64,000 nucleotides of DNA, from positions 310,001 through 374,000 of the forward strand of contig NZ_CP186540.1 of NCBI RefSeq assembly GCF_049389645.1, given 5' to 3'. This stretch comes from Alkalibacterium sp049389645. GTDB taxonomy: Bacteria; Bacillota; Bacilli; Lactobacillales; Carnobacteriaceae_A. The position numbers were made by a program, and so were the translations under genes. Below the pieces are notes generated by a model. It ran no database searches, was not told where the DNA came from, and saw only the letters and a list, made by a program, of their open reading frames with translations. Positions 62,307 through 64,000 of the stretch are shown here, piece by piece; the first letter of the stretch is position 1; each line of letters begins with the position of its first letter.

Positions 62307-62345
62307 AAAAAGAATCATCGGTAAGATTTACCGATGATTCTTTTT
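62307..62345. terminator. Bidirectional terminator between aminotransferase and dehydrogenase genes
   Basis: Stem AGAATCATCGGTAA/TTACCGATGATTCT with A-run and T-run. The two genes converge here. Confidence 0.9.
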
Positions 62346-62367
62346 GTTTATCCTGATTAAGATGTGT

Positions 62368-63237
62368 TTAGTCGGATTCCCACCATAATTTGATCAATGC
62401 TTGTGTTCCGTTCTCATCATATCCAGCTTGACCCAATTGATCATACAGTTCTTTTGCTAGCCTTGTGGAAGGTAAATCTATTTCCATTTTATCCGCTTCA
62501 TCAAGAACTATTTTCAAATCTTTAATAAAGTGTTTAACAAAAAAGCCAGCAGAATAATCTTCTTTCAAAATTCTAGGTCCATAATTCTCCAAAGACCAAT
62601 TCCCCGCCGCTCCCCCGCTTAATGTTTTGATCACCTTTTCAAGATTTAAGCCTGCTTTTTTGGCGTAAACAAGCATTTCAGTTAAGCCAGTCATTGTTCC
62701 GGCTACCATGATCTGGTTTGCCATTTTAGTGTGCTGACCACTGCCGGAGGACCCTTGAAGTTCTAAAGAGGATGAAAACAAGTTCAAAATAGGCTTCATC
62801 TCATCAAAAGCCTTCTGTTCTCCACCTACCATTATCGTGAGTGTTCCATTTTTAGCACCTAAGTCCCCCCCGGATACTGGCGCATCTAAAGCTCTGGCGT
62901 TTTGTTCTGACGCCGTCTGACTGATTTTTACAGCCATTGATGGTGTACTAGTCGTTAAGTCAATAAGTACTTTTTCTGATATAGCCGCTTCAAAGATTCC
63001 CATCTTACCATAATATACGTCTTCTACATCAGAAGGATACCCAACCATCGTAAATATCACATCCGATTCTTCAACAACTTCTCTCGGCGAGTCTCGCCAA
63101 AGTGCACCTTTACTTATAAGTGTTTCAGCTTTAGATTTTGTCCGATTATATATAGTCACTGTATAATTATTGTCTAACAAATGACCTACAATCGATTTCC
63201 CCATTACACCAGTACCAATAAATCCGATTTTTTCCAT
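62368..63237 (-). CDS. NAD(P)-dependent beta-hydroxyacid dehydrogenase (3-hydroxyisobutyrate dehydrogenase family)
   Basis: 289 residues. Rossmann motif IGFIGTGVMGKSIVGHL, substrate motif DAPVSGGDLGAKNGTLTIMV, and the catalytic lysine in GSGQHTKMANQIMVAGTMTG. Family members include tartronate semialdehyde reductase and 3-hydroxyisobutyrate dehydrogenase; GlyR/GLYR-type activity is also possible. Substrate unassigned. ATG at 63237 lies between ptsI and the terminator. Confidence 0.85.
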   Translation of the reverse strand: MEKIGFIGTGVMGKSIVGHLLDNNYTVTIYNRTKSKAETLISKGALWRDSPREVVEESDVIFTMVGYPSDVEDVYYGKMGIFEAAISEKVLIDLTTSTPSMAVKISQTASEQNARALDAPVSGGDLGAKNGTLTIMVGGEQKAFDEMKPILNLFSSSLELQGSSGSGQHTKMANQIMVAGTMTGLTEMLVYAKKAGLNLEKVIKTLSGGAAGNWSLENYGPRILKEDYSAGFFVKHFIKDLKIVLDEADKMEIDLPSTRLAKELYDQLGQAGYDENGTQALIKLWWESD

Positions 63238-63266
63238 ATTTTCACTCCTAAAAAAGATTGGAATAT

Positions 63267-63299
63267 AAAAAAGATTGAGCCCGTAGAGGACCCAATCTT
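63267..63299 (-). terminator. Terminator of ptsI
   Basis: Minus-strand AGATTG-GGTCC/GGGCT-CAATCT (with G-U pairs) and a following run of six T. Confidence 0.75.
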
Positions 63300-63304
63300 C
63301 TCAA

Positions 63305-64000
63305 TTAATTTTCTACATATTGATTAACTAATTCAATAACTTCATCCACAGTTGTGCATTCGGATAGAGCTTTTTCAGACAATTCTTTCATCTTATTAGA
63401 ATCCAATGTTTTGAGTAAGCTTCTTGTTTTAAGAATACTTGTTGCACTCATAGAAAATTCATCTAATCCTAGTCCTACTAACAGAGGGACTGCGATTTGA
63501 TCTCCAGCCATTTCTCCACACATACCTGCCCATTTTCCTTCTTTGTGCGCTGCATCTATGACCATTTTAACAAGGCGTAAGATTGAAGGGTTATATGGTT
63601 GATACAGATAAGAAACACGTTCGTTCATTCTATCCGCAGCCATAGTATATTGAATCAAATCATTTGTTCCGATGCTGAAGAAGTCGACTTCTTTAGCAAA
63701 TTGATCAGCTAACACCGCAGCTGCAGGGATTTCAATCATAATTCCCACTTCAATAGAATCAGAGACCTTAACTCCTTTTTCAAGCAACAAGGCTTTCTCT
63801 TCTTCTAACATAGCTTTAGCTTCTCTAAACTCTGGTAACGTTGCAATCATTGGGAACATAATACGTAATGTTCCATGAACTGATGCACGCAATAGAGCTC
63901 TTAATTGTGTTCTGAAAATAGAATCTTGATCTAAACTAACTCGGATAGCGCGATAACCTAAAAATGGATTCATTTCTTTTGGTAATTTCAAATATGGGAG
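63305..64000 (-). CDS. ptsI: Phosphoenolpyruvate-protein phosphotransferase, Enzyme I (partial, N-terminus outside window)
   Basis: C-terminal part of EI, the first phosphoryl carrier of the PTS sugar-uptake system. About 231 residues seen, open to the window edge. KEMNPFLGYRAIRVSL, VSDSIEVGIMIEIPAAAVLA (substrate-binding), FFSIGTNDLIQYTMAADRMN, and KWAGMCGEMAGDQIAVPLL with the catalytic cysteine of the PEP-binding domain. The phospho-histidine domain lies outside. Confidence 0.97.
   Translation of the reverse strand, partial: LPYLKLPKEMNPFLGYRAIRVSLDQDSIFRTQLRALLRASVHGTLRIMFPMIATLPEFREAKAMLEEEKALLLEKGVKVSDSIEVGIMIEIPAAAVLADQFAKEVDFFSIGTNDLIQYTMAADRMNERVSYLYQPYNPSILRLVKMVIDAAHKEGKWAGMCGEMAGDQIAVPLLVGLGLDEFSMSATSILKTRSLLKTLDSNKMKELSEKALSECTTVDEVIELVNQYVEN

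Noticed and set aside
1..64000. CRISPR arrays, prophage, insertion sequences, tRNA or rRNA genes
   Set aside because: No regularly spaced repeats, integrases, transposases, phage structural genes or rRNA signatures were seen on either strand; no tRNA cloverleaf was noticed, although faint ones could be missed by eye.

Overview
The window is a gene-dense, low-GC Firmicutes chromosome segment. Shine-Dalgarno sites are strong, there are many intrinsic terminators, three T-box leaders and a Bacillus-type dcw cluster. MinCD without MinE nearby, MreBCD, EzrA, SepF, DivIVA, GshF and a free-methionine-sulfoxide reductase point to Lactobacillales. The gene order and the GshF/FakA-DegV-type genes look most like Carnobacteriaceae relatives, but the genus is not resolved from sequence alone. 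No tRNA or rRNA gene, prophage, insertion sequence or CRISPR array was seen; this is core chromosome.

Layout. 1-7.3 kb: a cysteine desulfurase cut by the window edge, a frameshifted gshF, divergent rarA, a probable 6S RNA gene, a universal stress protein, ackA and a YtxK-type methyltransferase. 7.5-11.2 kb: rplU-prp-rpmA with an L21 leader, then a T-box-controlled amino-acid ABC transporter. 11.2-20.8 kb: minCD, mreBCD, a cold-shock gene, radC, a HAD phosphatase, valS with its T-box, and tpx. 20.8-28.9 kb: thiI with its cysteine desulfurase, ezrA, msrC, rpsD with its leader, a DUF2177 membrane protein and a fused DAK2-DegV fatty-acid kinase-like protein. 29-36.6 kb: a more variable stretch with baeRF, an acetyltransferase, DUF1054, mtnN, a small membrane protein, nudF, xpaC-telA, a GlsB-like membrane protein and a second cold-shock gene.

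36.7-53.5 kb is the complete division and cell-wall cluster, read on the minus strand from mraZ to ileS: mraZ, rsmH, ftsL, pbp2, mraY, murD, murG, divIB, ftsA, ftsZ, sepF, yggT, ylmH, divIVA, ileS. Terminator-like hairpins after mraY and after divIB divide it into likely transcription units. Three GTGGK boxes at exact 10-bp spacing in front of mraZ look like an MraZ operator. 53.6-60.9 kb holds the ribosome-maturation/NAD cluster (yqeG, yqeH, yhbY, nadD, yqeK, rsfS, a methyltransferase, tmcAL, DUF177, rpmF) and ykuJ. 61-64 kb holds an aminotransferase, a beta-hydroxyacid dehydrogenase and the C-terminal part of ptsI.

The items most worth checking are the single-base disruption of gshF in an A/T run, the amino acid sensed by the transporter T-box (His favoured over Asn), the MraZ decamer array, the DAK2-DegV fusion with two palindromes in its upstream region, and the 6S RNA call. 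I did not find an obviously new defence or mobile system.
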